From the NCBI GenBank assembly GCA_013396655.1, contig WBMV01002770.1:976103-1040102 (forward strand): a stretch of DNA of 64,000 nt, given 5' to 3'. The position numbers and the translations under genes were made by a program. Origin of the DNA: Campylorhamphus procurvoides (lineage: Eukaryota > Chordata > Aves > Passeriformes > Dendrocolaptidae). Shown in pieces: positions 38,101-50,200 of this stretch. Position 1 is the first letter of the stretch, and every line of letters starts with the position of its first letter. The notes below the pieces were generated by a model. That model had not been told where the DNA came from and did not search any database. It saw only the letters and a program-made list of their open reading frames with translations.

Positions 38101-38834
38101 TTGCGGGATGCCTTCCTCTCTGAAAGTAGGAAAGGAAGCTGTGAAGCCATTCCTATTTATTTACTGATTTAGGGGGTGCAAAGCTTTGTGGGGAGGGAAA
38201 GCGATGATAAATCGGGGGATATCCCCCCCATCATGGTTCTTCCAGCCTCCTCCTCCTTCATTTACATATCTGGCTGGTGGGTGATTTTTATTCTCAGCAC
38301 GAAAACTGCAATCTATTTCAATGCATGAATGCAGCCCTGCATCTATTCAACACAGTGAAATAGCCCAGAGACTTATTGTACTAAATAAGAAAACACGGGG
38401 AAAAAACGGGTTCGCCAGCCTTGGAAGCAACCCTCTGTGCCCCGAAGTCCTCCTGGATCATTTCAAAGGGGGCCAAGAAGGGAAGGAAAAACAAACCACC
38501 CCCAAAAACCCCCCAAACAAACGGGAGGAGAAATACAATTACCACCACTTCTCCTCCCGAGGGAATAATAATAATAAATCCTAACAAGCATCCCAAGACA
38601 TTTTCATTATCGGGAAATGGAACACATCCGACTTCACGAGGCACCACAGTGCAGCCTAATACCGCACCTAAGGACGAGGAAGGCGCTCGCACCGCGCACC
38701 TTGCACGCACACAGAGCCCGAGTCAGACACAAACCCTCGGAGCGAGAGCCCTCTGCCAGCCAGCCGCAAATTGTATTAATAAAATGAATACTCACTCTTT
38801 CAAGGAGCAAGGGAACCGCTCGCCCACAGCCACT

Positions 38835-38870
38835 TCACGCACGGATTGAAAGGGTGAGGTAAAAACCCAT
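38835..38870 (-). promoter_or_regulatory. uORF 3 in predicted exon 1 (11 codons)
   Basis: This frame starts at ATG 38870 and encodes MGFYLTLSIRA before a TGA at 38837-38835, 39 nt before the predicted splice donor. It closes the chain of three overlapping uORFs. Confidence 0.4.
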
Positions 38871-38917
38871 CAGCCAGTCCCTGGGAACGGGCAAGATTGG
38901 CCAGATTTTCTTCTCAT
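38870..38917 (-). promoter_or_regulatory. uORF 2 in predicted exon 1 (15 codons)
   Basis: This frame starts at ATG 38917, overlapping the stop of uORF 1, and ends at TGA 38872-38870. Its stop shares one base with the next ATG (TGATG). Confidence 0.4.
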
Positions 38918-38985
38918 GCTTCCCGAGGCTGCCGATGCTGGAGGAGCCGCTGGTTGCTGGGCTGCCCGGGTCTCTGTGCCTGCAT
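38914..38985 (-). promoter_or_regulatory. uORF 1 in predicted exon 1 (23 codons)
   Basis: This frame starts at ATG 38985 and stops at TGA 38916-38914. Its stop overlaps the next uORF start in the sequence ATGA, so terminating ribosomes would sit directly on the following ATG. Confidence 0.4.
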
Positions 38986-39175
38986 GCCGGAGCGCAGTTA
39001 TTAATTTCTCCCTTCGCACAAGCCAGCGGCAGCAGCACGTCTCCAGGAGAGCAGGGATATTCCAAATAAATCCGCTAATTCCGAGGCTGAGCGCGCTATC
39101 GTGCCTGCCTGCCTGCCAAATGTAACTGTGAAGCGATGTGGAAAAGTGAGCCGGGAGCCTCCCCTGACAGCTCTT

Positions 39176-39180
39176 ATTGG
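39176..39180 (-). promoter_or_regulatory. CCAAT box candidate upstream of exon 1
   Basis: The minus strand reads GCCCAATAAGAG, a good NF-Y type CCAAT core. At the usual 60-100 bp spacing it would place transcription start near 39.08-39.12 kb, upstream of the three uORFs and the donor. A five-base motif alone is weak evidence. Confidence 0.35.
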
Positions 39181-39361
39181 GCTGATCTCGGAGGCAGGTC
39201 TAGCGCTGGGAAATTCGTGTAAGCACTTCGGGGTGGTGGTTTTTTTCCCCCTCCCTCTCCTGCGCACCCCGCCTTCCCCCCGGGAAGCACACAACTTTTC
39301 CAGGGCCGGCCGTGCCGCTCGCTCGCCAACTCCGCGCCGGGGCATCTCCCACCGCCCGGGC

Positions 39362-39416
39362 GGGACGGACGGACGGACGGGTGGATGGACGGATGGATGG
39401 ACGGACGGATGGATGG
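39362..39416. repeat. GGAC/GGAT tetranucleotide repeat in the CpG island
   Basis: About 13 tetranucleotide units alternate between GGAC and GGAT, with one interrupted unit near 39380. The array lies about 250 bp upstream of the predicted start region and is likely to vary in length between individuals. Confidence 0.9.
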
Positions 39417-41824
39417 GGGTGGCACCGGGCGGACCCGTGGGAGGTGGGGGCCGGCCCTGAGCCGCGGGGACACCGGGGAGGCGCCCGCTGGAGCTGGGAC
39501 GTGCCCGGAGCACCCTGGGCTTTGGGGTGATGCTCGCCGGGAAGGGGAGACNTTTTGCCGAGACGGCTCGGGGAACCGCAGGCGTGTGAAGGCTCCCCGG
39601 TACTGGTCCGGAGCGCAGGGTGGCGGTGGGGCGGTGAGGGGCAGCCCCGCAGCAGGAGCCGCCGGAGGGCAGGGAGTCAGTCCTTGCCCTGGCCCCGCTC
39701 CCCGATGCTCTCCAGGAGGGACAGCGCTGGGACCGGCGCAGCCCCGGCCGTGGGAGCGCTGCGAGAGGCTCGGGCATCCCGAGCGCTGGGTACCCCCAGG
39801 TACCCCCACCTGCCTTTGACTCACAGCGCTGGGGGCGGCCCATCCCACCCCAGAGATCCGCACGGGTCGGGCTCGGGGACGCCACGGCCACGGCACTGCG
39901 GGGGGACACCCGTGCCCACCTTCTCTACCCACTGAGTTTGGGGGGTTCGCCTTCTGATGTGGCATGGGTTATCTATCAGCAGATTAAATGTGTTGGTTTT
40001 AATAATTGCATACATCATAGCTCTAAATATTGCCCAAGTTTAATGCTTGCCTAAAGAGATGGTAAGAGCACAAGGTAGAGACGAGCTCAGGTACAGACAG
40101 TGACTCTTAAAATGGAGGATTGATTCTACACTGAACTAGTGCTGCTGTGGAGGTTTGAGTGCCCTCCGTTCCATCCTCCTTCTCCAGCTCTCCTTGACCA
40201 CTCATTTGTGTTTAAAATGGACATGCAGTGTGGTTCTATATTATTGAACCTGGTCCATTGCTCAACTCTACTCTTAAAAGGTTGGTCATCTTAAACTCAT
40301 TCAGAGCACCTGGAAACCCCTTCACCCTAAGTAAAAGATGACTATGTTGAAGATCTACCTAGGATGACAGAAATATTCTCCTAATATTCTTCTATATAGT
40401 AAGAATTTCCTATAATTCAGTTGCATGATTGTTAATCTTATTTTTCATGCTCATACTACTATGTCTTCATGCACACATGTAAGAGAGACCCCTTCCTATG
40501 GAGCTCTTACCTGCTTGACTTTAACTAAATACAAGGTATTGCTGAAAACAGGTGCATTCCTTCTTGCACAAATCCTCATTCTGAAAAGCCTCAGACTCAT
40601 GGGAATGTAGCAATATGTACCCAGAATGTGATATTTTTCAAGGACAATGAAGAAACATCCAACTCTCTCTTTACTTCCCTCAGCCCAAACGTTTACTTTC
40701 CAAGCTGTGAGCCTGGGATGATTCCTTGGAGAAGGATGGATGTAAAAATACACAACCCTGACTTGAAGCAAGGAGAGAGCCTTGAGGAAAATACAAAACA
40801 TTTTGCAGTGCCACAGATAAGATCAGAAATGTGGTTTCCCTTTACCTGGGGTTCTGCAGAGCCAAAGGGTGTTTTTCTCCTCCATCCTTTCACAAACCAA
40901 ACAACACAGTGAGAAAATAGATGCTGTCTCAAGGAAAGCATGAGGGTGCTTGGCCTGCCTTTACTCCTGGTAATTAATGACAGTTTTCAAGCTTTTTTAA
41001 AGGTTTCAGTAAGACTAGTTGCACTCCTTGTTTTAATTTCTATTAAAAACACCTGATGGAGCCCCCAAGAACAGAAATTCTCCCTAATAAGATCCCCTGT
41101 GTCTATGCTTTAAACAGGCAACACCTTTGTGTCTGGGAAGAAAGCTAATGATAGAGGTTGTACCTTCAAGCACAGCTTAAAAGTTTAGTTTTTTGTTTTG
41201 ATTTCAACCTTTGACTTGTGCCATTTGTTCTATGTGACCTTTCTTGCAGTTGGAAATTACTGGGGCAAATGCTCTGCTCTTTCATCCTCGAGTTGTAGGA
41301 GAGGATGGGTAAGTGTCTTGTTAAAATGGATTATGTCATCCATGGATTCCCCTGCTGGAAAGCCTTTCAGATGATGGAGTAAATCTTGACAGGAGGAAGT
41401 GTATGCATTGAAATGAATGTAAAAATAATCTTGGAACAGCAAAGGAACATTTGCAACTTTCTGCATCCTATCCAATTGACATGATTTAATGATATTTACC
41501 ATAGGGAGATGTATGCACACACACTATTGCATAACACTGATGAATATGCTGGCTCAAAATTGTTTCCTCTTAAATAAATATTAAAAGGAAGATTATTCCT
41601 CTACTTCCTAAATGGCCATTTCATTTTTTAAGCAAAAAGCAGCTCTGACTCCAATTGAAATGGGATGAAGATTTTTAGTTTAATAACTGTACTGAAATTA
41701 AAATGTCATCTGCAAAATGCATATGACTGAATGGATCCTGGATCAAACTGGAATGCAATCTTCATATTAAATTTTTGGATCAGGAAGAAAAAAACAACAA
41801 GCCAGAATATTCAAAAAATATTGG

Positions 41825-41992
41825 TTTGTGGTATGAGTTGGTTGTTGGCTTTGTTATTTTGGGCTTATTTTTCATCTTGTTGGTTTTTTTTGTTCTTTTT
41901 TTGATTTGGTTAACTGGTTTTGGAGAAGTTTTTTGGTGGCTTTTGGGTTTTTTGGGGGATGGTTTCTGTTTGTTTTTTTGACTGGTTGTGAT
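41825..41992. repeat. T/G-rich low-complexity stretch
   Basis: About 170 bp with almost no A or C on the plus strand, mostly TTTTG and TTGG-type runs. It produces a spurious hydrophobic open frame. Confidence 0.85.
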
Positions 41993-42346
41993 TGACAATG
42001 GGGGAAAAAAATAACCTGGAAGAGAACCTGAAGATTTTCTTCCATATTGCTTTGCTTGTATGAGCAAGAAGGATTAAAACCCCAATGTGCCTTCCCATTC
42101 ATTTGGAGACAGGAAATATCCATCACCTAAAATTTGTGGCATAATGGAATTCAACCATCTTTTCTCGCTTTTATGTTTTTGTGAAAACAGTTGTTGATTA
42201 TCATCTAATTCTTTGCTCCTCAGCAGTGCAATAAACTGCTTTGTGAAGACAGAGAATTTAGACCTTAATGCTTAAAAATATTCAATAGGAATGACTTGAA
42301 ATGAGCCCTTCAGGGGCAACTCAATCAGAGCCCAGCCTTGCCAGGG

Positions 42347-42368
42347 CTGCTGCTGCTGCTGCTGCTGT
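42347..42368. repeat. (CTG)7 microsatellite
   Basis: Seven CTG units in non-coding DNA. Confidence 0.9.
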
Positions 42369-43423
42369 CAGTGCTCGGAGTCATCTCATTTCAATTACAA
42401 TGCCAAAGTCAGCACTTGAAGGAGGAGAGTGAAGGCAAAAGAAAGCACTGTTCTAATTCCTCACGTTCAGTTTTTATTCCAGCAGATCACCTAGCAATGA
42501 GATGTTTCCCTCCAAGCATCAGGAGCTGATTTTGGGGTTTAATACACAAAATAGGGCCTGATGCAAAATTACTCACTATTAATGAGTCCAGCGTGACTTG
42601 CTTGATCAAGATAAATGACTTTACTGAGAGCTGCCTGTGCTTACAGGGATTACCACTAGAATGCCACTTGAAAGCAGGATTATTAATAAGAAACTAATAA
42701 CTGATCTGAAAGTTACTAAAGCACATTTACAGACTAGTTGTGTCACCTGCCACTATTCTATCAAAGCTTTAAATACAGTCAGTGCTGTTTTCTCAGGCAA
42801 TATCCAAACATTCTACATCATTTGCACCTTTTGCTCAGATTATGAGAGGGATTATTCCTAAATTTAATTTGCTTTGCATGCTAGAATTCACATTCCATAA
42901 ACTAAGAAACAAGAGTTATCTGAAGTCCAGAACATTTGTGAATAAAATATGTGCTTTTATCAGCTCGCTGTGCCAGCACAGAGACATAATTACCTTTAGA
43001 ACATTGGTTCTTATCACTATCTTGCAACCTTTAAAACCTGCTTGTATGCAGTTATCACAACTTGGTTATCAGGAAAAATAATGATCTCCTGTGTTTGGGA
43101 AGTCACTGAAGACACCTGTAACATGAAAAAAATCCATTATATAATGCTTACAACCAATCCCATAGATTAAAACAAAGGAAATTATACAAGTGGCCCATGA
43201 GATAAAGGTACATGGTTTGGGGTACGTTTGGTTTTGGTTTTATTTTCCCCTCTGAAAGCAATTCCAGTTTACATTTCAACAGGGAAGGGTAGAAACACTG
43301 AGACTCAAACTCAAGGGAGGGATTTGCAAAGGAATGGCAGAGATCAAACCCGGTTAAAATTCAAAATCCAACGCTGGAACAGAGAGCTTGGAAAGCCCCA
43401 CTGCAGAGAGAGCAGCCCACAAA

Positions 43424-43438
43424 GCAGCAGCAGCAGCA
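43424..43438. repeat. (CAG)n microsatellite
   Basis: Five CAG units in non-coding DNA. Confidence 0.85.
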
Positions 43439-44184
43439 TCCATAAGTGACAAAAGTTATCCTCAACCACCCAAAAATACTCTCCAGTCTGGCGCTCTGAG
43501 AAGGACACCTAATCCAAGTCCACTCCTCTGTTACTCCATAGAGATGCATTGAGTCTGACTGTGTTGCTTTTGCTCTGAGAGGACAAAAACATCCCTATAA
43601 CCAACTATATAATTCAAATATATAATTCCAATTCCTCTTCCAGCCCAAGGACACTCGAACAGAAACAAAGGTTGGACCCAACAGCAGCTCTGGGTTTGTG
43701 GGCCCTTAGCTCATCCTTTTCCCATCCCAAAATCACTCAATTTAGTACTATAAAACATAAGTAGTTCTGGGCCCCCTTCACTGCCTGAAGATTATAAAGT
43801 ATAAACCCCCCAACTACTAATTTGTGTGCCATTTGCACCAATGATACTATGGAGTGCATAAAAATAACAACCCATTATCAGGTTTTATTATTCCTTGGGC
43901 ACTATTTGCAATTTTGACTAGTTGCTGTCAGGTTGGCTGTTAGAAAAACAATTATTCCAACAAAGCCTAGAATGAAGACAAAAGAAAATGACATCCAGCA
44001 AGGAATTCAACCTTTTTTTTTAATTTATTTTTCTTTTATGTTCATTAACGTGCAAAAGGGTAGCAGTTGAATAGGATGCAATTTGGAGAGTTAATCTTTT
44101 GCAGTTAGTTTGCACTGTACTTTGTGAGTGTGATAGCCTGCTCAGTTGCAGTAGCTCTGCAAATATTGTTTGCTCTACCTCAAG

Positions 44185-44196
44185 TGCCCTCTAGTG
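44185..44196 (-). promoter_or_regulatory. CTCF-like motif
   Basis: The plus strand reads TGCCCTCTAGTG, the reverse complement of CACTAGAGGGCA, a good match to the CTCF core (CCACNAGRGGGC). It lies about 5 kb upstream of the predicted promoter in a repeat-poor zone. Single motifs occur by chance. Confidence 0.35.
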
Positions 44197-46944
44197 TGCA
44201 GTAATTAAGCAGGTTAAAATATTTTTTCCCCTTTTTTCCCTAACAGCTACTCTTCTAAATCTCAAAGTAATGTGTAATGCTGCATTTCTTCCAGAGGAAA
44301 GAGAAATTCAGTGTTCACTGCATTAATTGTGTGGCTATAAATCAATTATCTCCTCTATGTAAATCAGATCACCCCTGTTGCTGTCAAGGTTTTATTCTCA
44401 GAGGTATTAGTTAAATAAAGCCCAGTAATTCTTCCAGGCATTGTGCAAATGTCAAGGTACAAACAGTTTTCAGTGTTATCAGAAGCACAACAAGCCTCTC
44501 TGATAAAGGAAATTAACATATTCATCAACAAAACATGACCCTAGAACAAGGTTTAACAACAAACCCCCTAATTACGCTTCCAGACTTTTCTAACAGCACT
44601 TTTTATCCCAAGTTTAGAAAACAGGCGCCTCTACACGAATCTACATAAAACAATTGACTGAGGCACACATGTAGCAAGTCCTGTGTGCTCTCATCTGTCC
44701 TTTCCAGCATGATTGATCTGCCCTGTAACGCTGATGTGCTCGGTCAAAGCTCTGGCATCCCTTGGCTGCACAAGTGGAGTCCTGTCTGTCAGGGAGAGCA
44801 AGTTCTGGACAGCAGCTTCCTCATAAGGACCAGCGAGAAGGTGTTGGGAGACAAAAGCCAGGAGAGGTAAAATCACCAGGTGCAGCTCCAGGAGCAAAGA
44901 ATGAGAAGATACCAGTAGATGCACCTGCAAGAGGTACTTGTTTAACTTAGTCCTGTTTCTGAGGGGCTCCCCTGCATTTCAAAGGCAGACTCGAGTTACC
45001 CATCTGGCTTTCTCCACTGCACAAATGAGTGATTTGGGGGGCAACCATTGAGGAGTTTTTCCCCTATTCTTCAGTTCATTGTGGCCTGACTTCAGAGCCA
45101 AGTACTCACTTTCAAGCAGGATTTACCACGAAATTCCAAGATAATAGCAAGCTTAAGCATACCCTACCTAAAGCAGAGTTTTAATGGACTTCTGAAAGCT
45201 GAGGTAAGAGGGATGGGTGGATCTCAGGAGAGATGAAATGCTTCCCTATAATAGGGGTATGCTACAAGGTGAGAGAATTGAATCTTTTATGAGTTGTAAA
45301 ACCAGTAGGACTTCCTATAAGTGGAAAGAGTCATCATGGCTGTGTCAGCTGGGGCTGTGGTCGTGGGGCTGTGGTTTCCAAGTGAGGTGCTGAGAGAAGC
45401 CCACAGCATCGCTTCCCCTTTGCCAGCTTAGACCCTGCCAGGCTTGGCACGCTGGCTTTTTGGAAGGTTAATTTTTGTACCTTGACTATTCCTCCTGCAT
45501 TCTGCAGAGAACAGAGTGTTCTAACACAGCTTGATCATACAGGGGAGGCTACAGGATGGAGAGCTAAGCATCACGGTTTGCCAGTGCACACTTTTCTAAC
45601 ACTTAATGGCCTATTTTAATCCATTTTAATAACCACGCTGCACGCAGGCAACGCGGTGGCAGGAACATAACAACTCGATTTATTCCAGAAACAATACTCT
45701 CAATACTTCAGAGCAAGTGCAGAGCCAATGTACATGTTTTTAGGAGCTAGATAGGTCTTGGCAGTGATTTGGGGAAATAAACTGCATTCATTACCATGAG
45801 ATGTGAGTAAACTTCCCCAGATGTGTTCAGCCCTCATCATTAGAGCGATAAGGGAGAGCTGCTATTAGAGCAGCAGCAAATATACCTGCTCTGCATAGCA
45901 GGGTAACATAATGAAAGGGGAAAGCCATTCAGTGCCAAGGGGAGCTTCCTGCTATAAAATGGGGGACTTAAAAATTGGCAGCATTTTGCTACCTCTGCTC
46001 TGAACCAAATAAATCCCTTCGGAGTGGGAAGAGAGTGTCTTAGGTCCATGGGAAGGTGACAATGACAGCAGGCCGGTAATCCAAAGGTACCTGTGGTTTC
46101 CAAGAAAAGGAAAAGCCCCCCAGGTCTCAGGTTCCAGCACACACCACCTGGAGAAACTCCCTGAAAGGTAGTTTTGCACCCCTCATAACCCAAGTCTAAT
46201 CGCAGCACGCACTGGAATTCGGCTGCCAGCTCAAATCCTATTTGTTTTGCCATTCTCAATGCAGTGACAGATTAGGAGTATGTGCTTATTTCAAAGTCCT
46301 TTTCTCCAGAGATTTCTGGTTTGTTTCTTTATTTAATTAAGAAGGGAAGTCAACATATTGCCCGTAAAGTGATTTTTCAGCAACTGTTGACATGGGAGTT
46401 TGGCAGACTGATCTTGAAAAAAAAGGTAATGCTGTGGTAGAAGAAAGCCTCCATTTCCCCTAAAAATATTTCTGGGGCATATGTAACAATTACTGCTAAT
46501 AAAGGAGAATATAAATCATTTAAATCCACAGGACTTAGAGCTGAAGGACTTTTTCAAGAAGGAGCAGAGTATATAGAGGAAGGACCATTTTACTCAACCT
46601 GTATATTTTTTAAGCCAGTAATTTAGGGAATCAAGTAAATACGTTCTGAAATATATTTGGCATTAATTTATGAACTTTAATAGGTGGTTTTTATTGTCAA
46701 ATGTACTTAAGTGAATAAGTATCTGAGACGGAGATGATGCAAATAATGTCCCCAGGAGGAAACAGCGTGAAAATGATGTGCTAACAGTTCTGCCACTTGT
46801 TGATTCTCAGCTTCTTTGCAAGTCCTTGGAAGAGACAGGAGTAAGGAGTGTGTTCTCCATGAATCACTGCAATCTAATAATCCAGCTGTGGCACAACTGA
46901 AGGAATAGCCCGGCCTGATTCACTCCTGTGCTAATTTCACTAAT

Positions 46945-46961
46945 TCCGGCCTAATGCCGGA
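46945..46961. repeat. Small hairpin with CpGs in AT-rich DNA
   Basis: TCCGGC and GCCGGA are perfect 6-bp arms around CTAAT. Two CpGs within otherwise CpG-free AT-rich sequence are unusual and suggest either constraint or recent origin. Confidence 0.65.
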
Positions 46962-47262
46962 GTAACACCGTGGTAAAAGACGACCCATATTTTTCTTTAA
47001 ATTAAAATCTCTAATATTCATCAAATATTTATCAGAATACATAACAAATAATTGTGGCAAACATTGCGTAATAAAGATGAAAGGGAAATTAACCTTGTGA
47101 ATTTTTAAACTGAAGAATAAAGACCATTACATTAATAAGACTTAATTATATCATTAAATATTTAAAATTATGCCCTCCAATAAATGTTTTTATTTAACAT
47201 ATTTCTTTTTTATCTATTACATTAGTAAAATGCCTTTAAGATATGAGGGAAAAAAGCAGAAC

Positions 47263-47278
47263 TTTTTTTTTTTTTTTT
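47263..47278. repeat. Poly-T run
   Basis: Sixteen T residues without interruption. Confidence 0.9.
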
Positions 47279-50200
47279 GATAGCCATGCAATTACAGAAA
47301 AAGGAGAACGGATCCATATATGTTATCCCTCAACTCGAGGTCAGCTCTCAGGACAGACTAACCTGCAGTTCCACAAGCCCCAGCTCCTGCCTGGCTGGGC
47401 TGGTGAGGGGCTGCATCTTTGCTAAGCATTTTTCTTCAATTCCTCTCTTCTAGGCCTAGCTTGGCTCTGGCTGTGCTGAGGAACTGAGTTAAGCTGACAC
47501 ACACAAAGCTCGTCACCATCCCTCTTCCTAACACTCCATTTAGCATCTCACCCCACTAAACAGGGTACAGATGAGAGTGGGTTGAAAGACCAGCTTCTAC
47601 CCTGCACTGCTGAGCCCCCTTTGCTGTCACTGACAGCACAGATGTGAAAGCACATCTGGAAACTGTCAGGAAATCTTCAGGGAGTCCACACCTGGCAAAC
47701 AAGGGGAAGGGTCTCTTTGATTGCAAGGAGTGGGGGGCAAAAGCTTTGCAAGGGATACAACCTCATCATCATCCCTGTATTGATGCCACAGATTCTTTTG
47801 ACATTTCATTTATCCTCTCTAGCCTCTCTTAATTATTCTACAAGCAACAGAGTTGCAGCAAAAAGCTGCTGAATCAAACCAAGTGCCAGATAACAGTTCA
47901 ACCCCCAACGCTGTAGCCCTACCAGAGTGAAATTGCTTTTTTTAGCACATCTCCAGAAGTTTTAACGTGTCCCTACAGTTATGGCTCTTCAAAAGTGGCA
48001 TCCCTGTCTCTCCATGCCCTCCAGCTGTCCTTTCTGCCTGGCTGTATGTGTGGAGCCCACACCCAGGTCACCTGCCTGTCCCAGCTTCGCACTGAAAGCC
48101 AGCACCTTATGTGCATTTGCAGAGACATTGATTAAAATCAAACAGCAACAAATCAAATCTAACTCATCAGCAGTTCAGATCTATCAGAGGCTACAATGTA
48201 ATGATGCTTTAGTGGAAATTCTCTTCATTTACAGGCACACAGAAATAAAAAGCCCTCTCTCTTCAACTACTGTGCTTTTTGTAGCTAAGCCATTCTCTTT
48301 GTTTACCAAAGTAATACTTATTCTGATCTAATCCCCACAAGTTCCTGTTTATTTTTGTAATGTTCTTTTTACTTGTGTTCTGTAGATTGTGTGCTTGGTT
48401 GCTGTGATTGTCTTCCCACTGTCCCTCAGCATTTCCCACTCCTATCCGTCATCAGCCATACTGTAATTACAGAAATGTTATTTTTTGGTAGGCAGATGCA
48501 TAGGGTTGCTGGCAGGAGTGCTGCCATTATGCAGTGCAAAGACTGTGCAGAATATTAAAGAATCATATGAATCAAATCTCAGTGAAAGAGCATTCTTCAG
48601 AATTATCAAAAACCTTGCACTAAGTCTGTTTGGCTTGTTTACACAGGGGATAACTCACCTAAAACTAGGTGACATTTATTTACATGTGGCAGCCAGGACT
48701 GCACTGGAGATACAGTCTGCTAATTAACACGCATGATGCTGCAAATATAAACAGGGCTAAGCACATATTCCATTATGTAAAGCTGCCACTCACATTGCTA
48801 CAGTGCTCTTTTCTTTTCAGTGCACAAGTAAAACAACGCTACAAAGCAAACAAGCACTGAGCTTTCACTTCACTACCTGCCTAATAATGTCATACCTTAT
48901 TTCCAGGAGATTGTTTATTTGGAAAAGTTACCAAAAGATAAAAAAAAAAAAAGCAGTATCATATCCTATCACTTCAGTTAACTAAGGCTCAAGAGGCAGT
49001 AGAAATAACACTCAAGCTTCCACTAGTGTTGTGGTTTACTTTGCTTTAAAGTTTCCATAAATAAGGCATCTGTTTCTGACTGGCAGGGTACTGACTAGAG
49101 AAAAGTGACACTTTGCTTACAAATAAAAAGTTTAATTTGTAGAACAAATAAGGAATAAAATATATATCATGGTTCCAAATGGATCTCTTAAGGTAAACCA
49201 GTCTTCCTAGGCACAGGTACAACCCAGCACAGTGAAGGGAATGTTGAAAATTCCCTGGCAACCCCTTAGGAGCTGTGTCCCCACCGAGATTTCCTCTGGG
49301 TGCCTGTCTCAGTGACACACCATGGCACATTCTAGAAGGAACCCCTGTCACACCTTCCTCCTGTGTTGGCTGGGCTGGCAGGGCAAAGGCGAAGATGCTG
49401 CCAGCAGGACCCCCCAGCTCAGGATGCCTCCCCACGGCCATTGTGCTGCCTTTTCCCATCAGTGCACAGGGGTCACTCCCAGCATCCCACCCAGCTCCTC
49501 CCAGCTCCATAACCAACACACAGGGGGCCGATGTGCTCTCACCACAGAGGTCTCCAAACCTTCAGGACCTTGCAAGAATCAGTGAGTGCTGTCATTTGGA
49601 GCAAGGCAGGATTCCTCCTTTGCTTGGCCAGGTGTATGGCCTTCACACAGAGTGCTCGGGGAAAGTGCCTGCACACAGACTTTCAGGCTCCACACCACAG
49701 CTCACTGCACACCCTTCCCCTGAGCCGCCTCATATATAATTTAAATGTTTAATGCAAAGTAAAGCTAATGTTAACAATACATACTTTTGAAGACTGACAG
49801 TATAATGCTGCTTTATTTCCTAAAGGAATAACTGGAGTGATCCATAAGCAAATACAGAGCCAAGTAACACTGTCTGAACAGACGTATTTTGTGCTCCTCC
49901 TTGAGAAACCTGAAGAGTGCATGCATCCCTTCCTCCTCCTCCTCAGCTAGGCAAAGTGGGATTTACTGTGTGGTTTCCTTTCAGGAGAGCTATGAAAAGC
50001 TGCAATACACTTTGTTCTGCATTGGTATTACAGATACCTTTGGAAATGTGATGTCTTTGATATCTATTGTGTGCTGCTGACTGATGGCTCTTTCTACCCT
50101 GGAAAGGTACTTTGTCTTAGCAGGTTTGTGTGGGCTGGCAGGGGAGGCCACAAGAATATTTTGAAGTCGAGGATTTTTAAATTAATATAAAATATCATAT

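Larger units (their letters stand above)
23384..38795 (-). other. CDH8 intron 1 (inferred)
   Basis: This 15.4-kb interval lies between the predicted exon 1 donor (38795) and exon 2 acceptor (23384). It contains three CR1 copies (23636-23760 in plus orientation, 26758-27232 and 29546-29970 in minus orientation), a 98-bp hairpin (30459-30556), a CpG-retaining block at 31.36-31.77 kb and AT-dinucleotide runs at 33.5, 33.8, 34.3 and 35.1 kb. No additional exon was recognised. The remaining stretches (24-26.7, 27.3-29.5, 32-33.5 and 35.2-37.4 kb) are AT-rich unique DNA in which I see nothing definite. Confidence 0.6.
38796..39110 (-). other. CDH8: Predicted non-coding exon 1 of CDH8
   Basis: Within the CpG island the minus strand reads CTCCTTGAAAGA followed by GTGAGTATTC, a strong splice donor with GT at 38795-38794. 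The region just upstream is GC-rich, unlike the AT-rich DNA after the donor, as expected at an exon 1/intron 1 border. The 5' end is not defined by sequence; about 39.1 kb is my estimate from a CCAAT box at 39180-39176. The distance to exon 2 (about 15.4 kb) is plausible for a long cadherin gene whose first exon is untranslated. Three short uORFs lie in it. The identity rests on position, strand and the donor, not on recognised sequence. Confidence 0.55.
37420..39950. promoter_or_regulatory. CpG island, likely CDH8 promoter region
   Basis: CpG dinucleotides are sparse elsewhere in the window but frequent here, in two parts: a moderate shoulder at about 37.42-38.0 kb (for example GCGACGAACCGCAG and CTCGGCGCTCCCGG) and a dense core at about 38.6-39.95 kb. 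The core covers predicted exon 1 and its upstream flank. No clear TATA box was seen, in keeping with a CpG-island promoter. The island may also fire in the plus direction, but no plus-strand exon could be supported. The long minus-strand open frames at 39.0-39.97 kb are explained by GC richness and contain an ambiguous base. Confidence 0.85.

Noticed and set aside
38421..38849. Plus-strand frame of 142 codons at the promoter
   Set aside because: Lys/Pro/Asn/Thr-rich translation of simple sequence, overlapping predicted exon 1 on the other strand; no known family.
39001..39965. Long minus-strand open frames (302 and 263 codons) in the CpG island
   Set aside because: They are low-complexity, Pro/Arg/Gly-rich, overlap each other in different frames, contain an ambiguous base and encode the tetranucleotide repeat. 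GC richness explains the lack of stops.
45840..46259. Minus-strand frame of 139 codons
   Set aside because: No domain, no recognisable similarity and no splice context; consistent with chance.
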